Positions 5,669 through 5,943 of a stretch of 5,943 nucleotides of DNA are shown in pieces. The position numbers and the translations under genes are program-made. Every line of letters begins with the position of its first letter. The first letter of the stretch is position 1. The stretch covers positions 1 through 5,943 of the forward strand of contig CANHNT010000124.1 of assembly GCA_947461985.1 (NCBI GenBank), in the 5' to 3' direction. The notes below the pieces were generated by a model that was not told the origin of the DNA, made no database searches, and worked only from the letters and a program-made list of their open reading frames with translations. Source of the stretch: Bacteroidota bacterium. Its GTDB lineage: Bacteria > Bacteroidota > Bacteroidia > Chitinophagales > Chitinophagaceae.

Positions 5669-5943
5669 ATGCTCTCCATTTGGGAACGAAACGAATTTAT
5701 ACAGTACGACCATATTATTATTGGTAGTGGTATTGTGGGTTTAACTACCGCCTATTATTTAAAGAAAAATCATCCTAACAAATCTGTTTTAGTTTTAGAA
5801 CGAGGATTATTGCCAACCGGTGCAAGTACCAAAAATGCTGGTTTTGCTTGCATGGGTTCGCTTACAGAAATTTTAGACGATTTAAAAACAGCAAGCGAAG
5901 AAGAAGTCCTGAAATTATTTCTACTTCGCAAAAAGGGTTTAGA
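5669..5943 (+). CDS. FAD-dependent oxidoreductase, DAO family (3' end missing)
   Basis: Starting at ATG 5669 the frame stays open to the window edge, giving 91 codons. Residues 14-46 form a classic FAD-binding Rossmann start: DHIIIGSGIVGLTTAYYL, with GxGxxG at 19-24, and VLVLERG (40-46), whose E44 should bind the ribose of FAD. TGASTKNAGFACMGS (50-64) matches the region after the dinucleotide fold in the D-amino acid oxidase/glycine oxidase (DAO) family, where the Ser/Asn-Ala-Gly segment contacts the flavin. The family oxidises amines or amino acids; the substrate cannot be told from this fragment. The short N-terminal lead (MLSIWERNEFIQY) is typical of cytoplasmic members. The gene begins 46 nt after the hypothetical gene, on the same strand, so it may belong to the same transcript or use the weak box at 5632. 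Codon usage resembles its neighbours. Confidence 0.87.
   Translation, partial: MLSIWERNEFIQYDHIIIGSGIVGLTTAYYLKKNHPNKSVLVLERGLLPTGASTKNAGFACMGSLTEILDDLKTASEEEVLKLFLLRKKGL

Noticed and set aside
5531..5713. A 60-codon open frame on the minus strand
   Set aside because: It overlaps the end of the conserved 187-residue gene and the start of the FAD oxidoreductase gene antisense to both, has no recognisable motif and no promoter box, and is best read as a chance frame.
1..5943. CRISPR array, tRNA, rRNA, insertion sequence or defence system
   Set aside because: No regularly spaced direct repeats with unique spacers, no cloverleaf-like segment, and no transposase, integrase, nuclease or toxin-like motif were seen in any of the genes.

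Overview
The window looks like ordinary chromosomal DNA from a member of the Bacteroidota, possibly the Chitinophagales lineage. The evidence is low GC, no Shine-Dalgarno sequences in front of genes, TAnnTTTG promoter boxes very close to start codons, a secreted protein ending in a type IX secretion (T9SS) sorting domain, and several conserved Bacteroidota proteins of unknown function. I see no phage, transposon, CRISPR, rRNA or tRNA signature.

Layout, left to right. Bases 2-1486 (+) carry the 3' part of a gene for a secreted beta-rich protein with a C-terminal T9SS domain; its beginning lies outside the window. Its end overlaps by 14 bp, tail to tail, with a leftward run of three genes. In transcription order these are a small zinc-ribbon protein (2802-2434), an A-type iron-sulfur carrier of the IscA/ErpA/HesB family (2378-2025) and a membrane-anchored bacterial PH-domain protein (1952-1473). 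The 72-bp gap between the last two holds a short repeat with four TTTGTG-like units.

From the divergent intergenic region 2803-3014 rightward lie a YkgJ-type cysteine-cluster protein (3015-3623), a PLP-dependent Cys/Met metabolism enzyme (3831-5054), a conserved protein of unknown function only 4 nt downstream of it (5059-5622), and the first 91 codons of an FAD-dependent oxidoreductase of the DAO family (from 5669), which runs off the right edge.

The longest stretches without a gene are 212 bp (2803-3014) and 207 bp (3624-3830). The first contains a bulged 12-bp hairpin. The second contains two inverted repeats, one of them overlapping the promoter box of the PLP enzyme.

Several products relate to sulfur or metal chemistry (Fe-S carrier, cysteine cluster, zinc ribbon, sulfur amino acid lyase/synthase), but the genes lie on both strands in several transcription units, so I do not claim a single pathway. 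I found no convincing novel system. The best leads are the palindromic promoter and unusual active site of the PLP enzyme, and its tight pairing with an uncharacterised protein.
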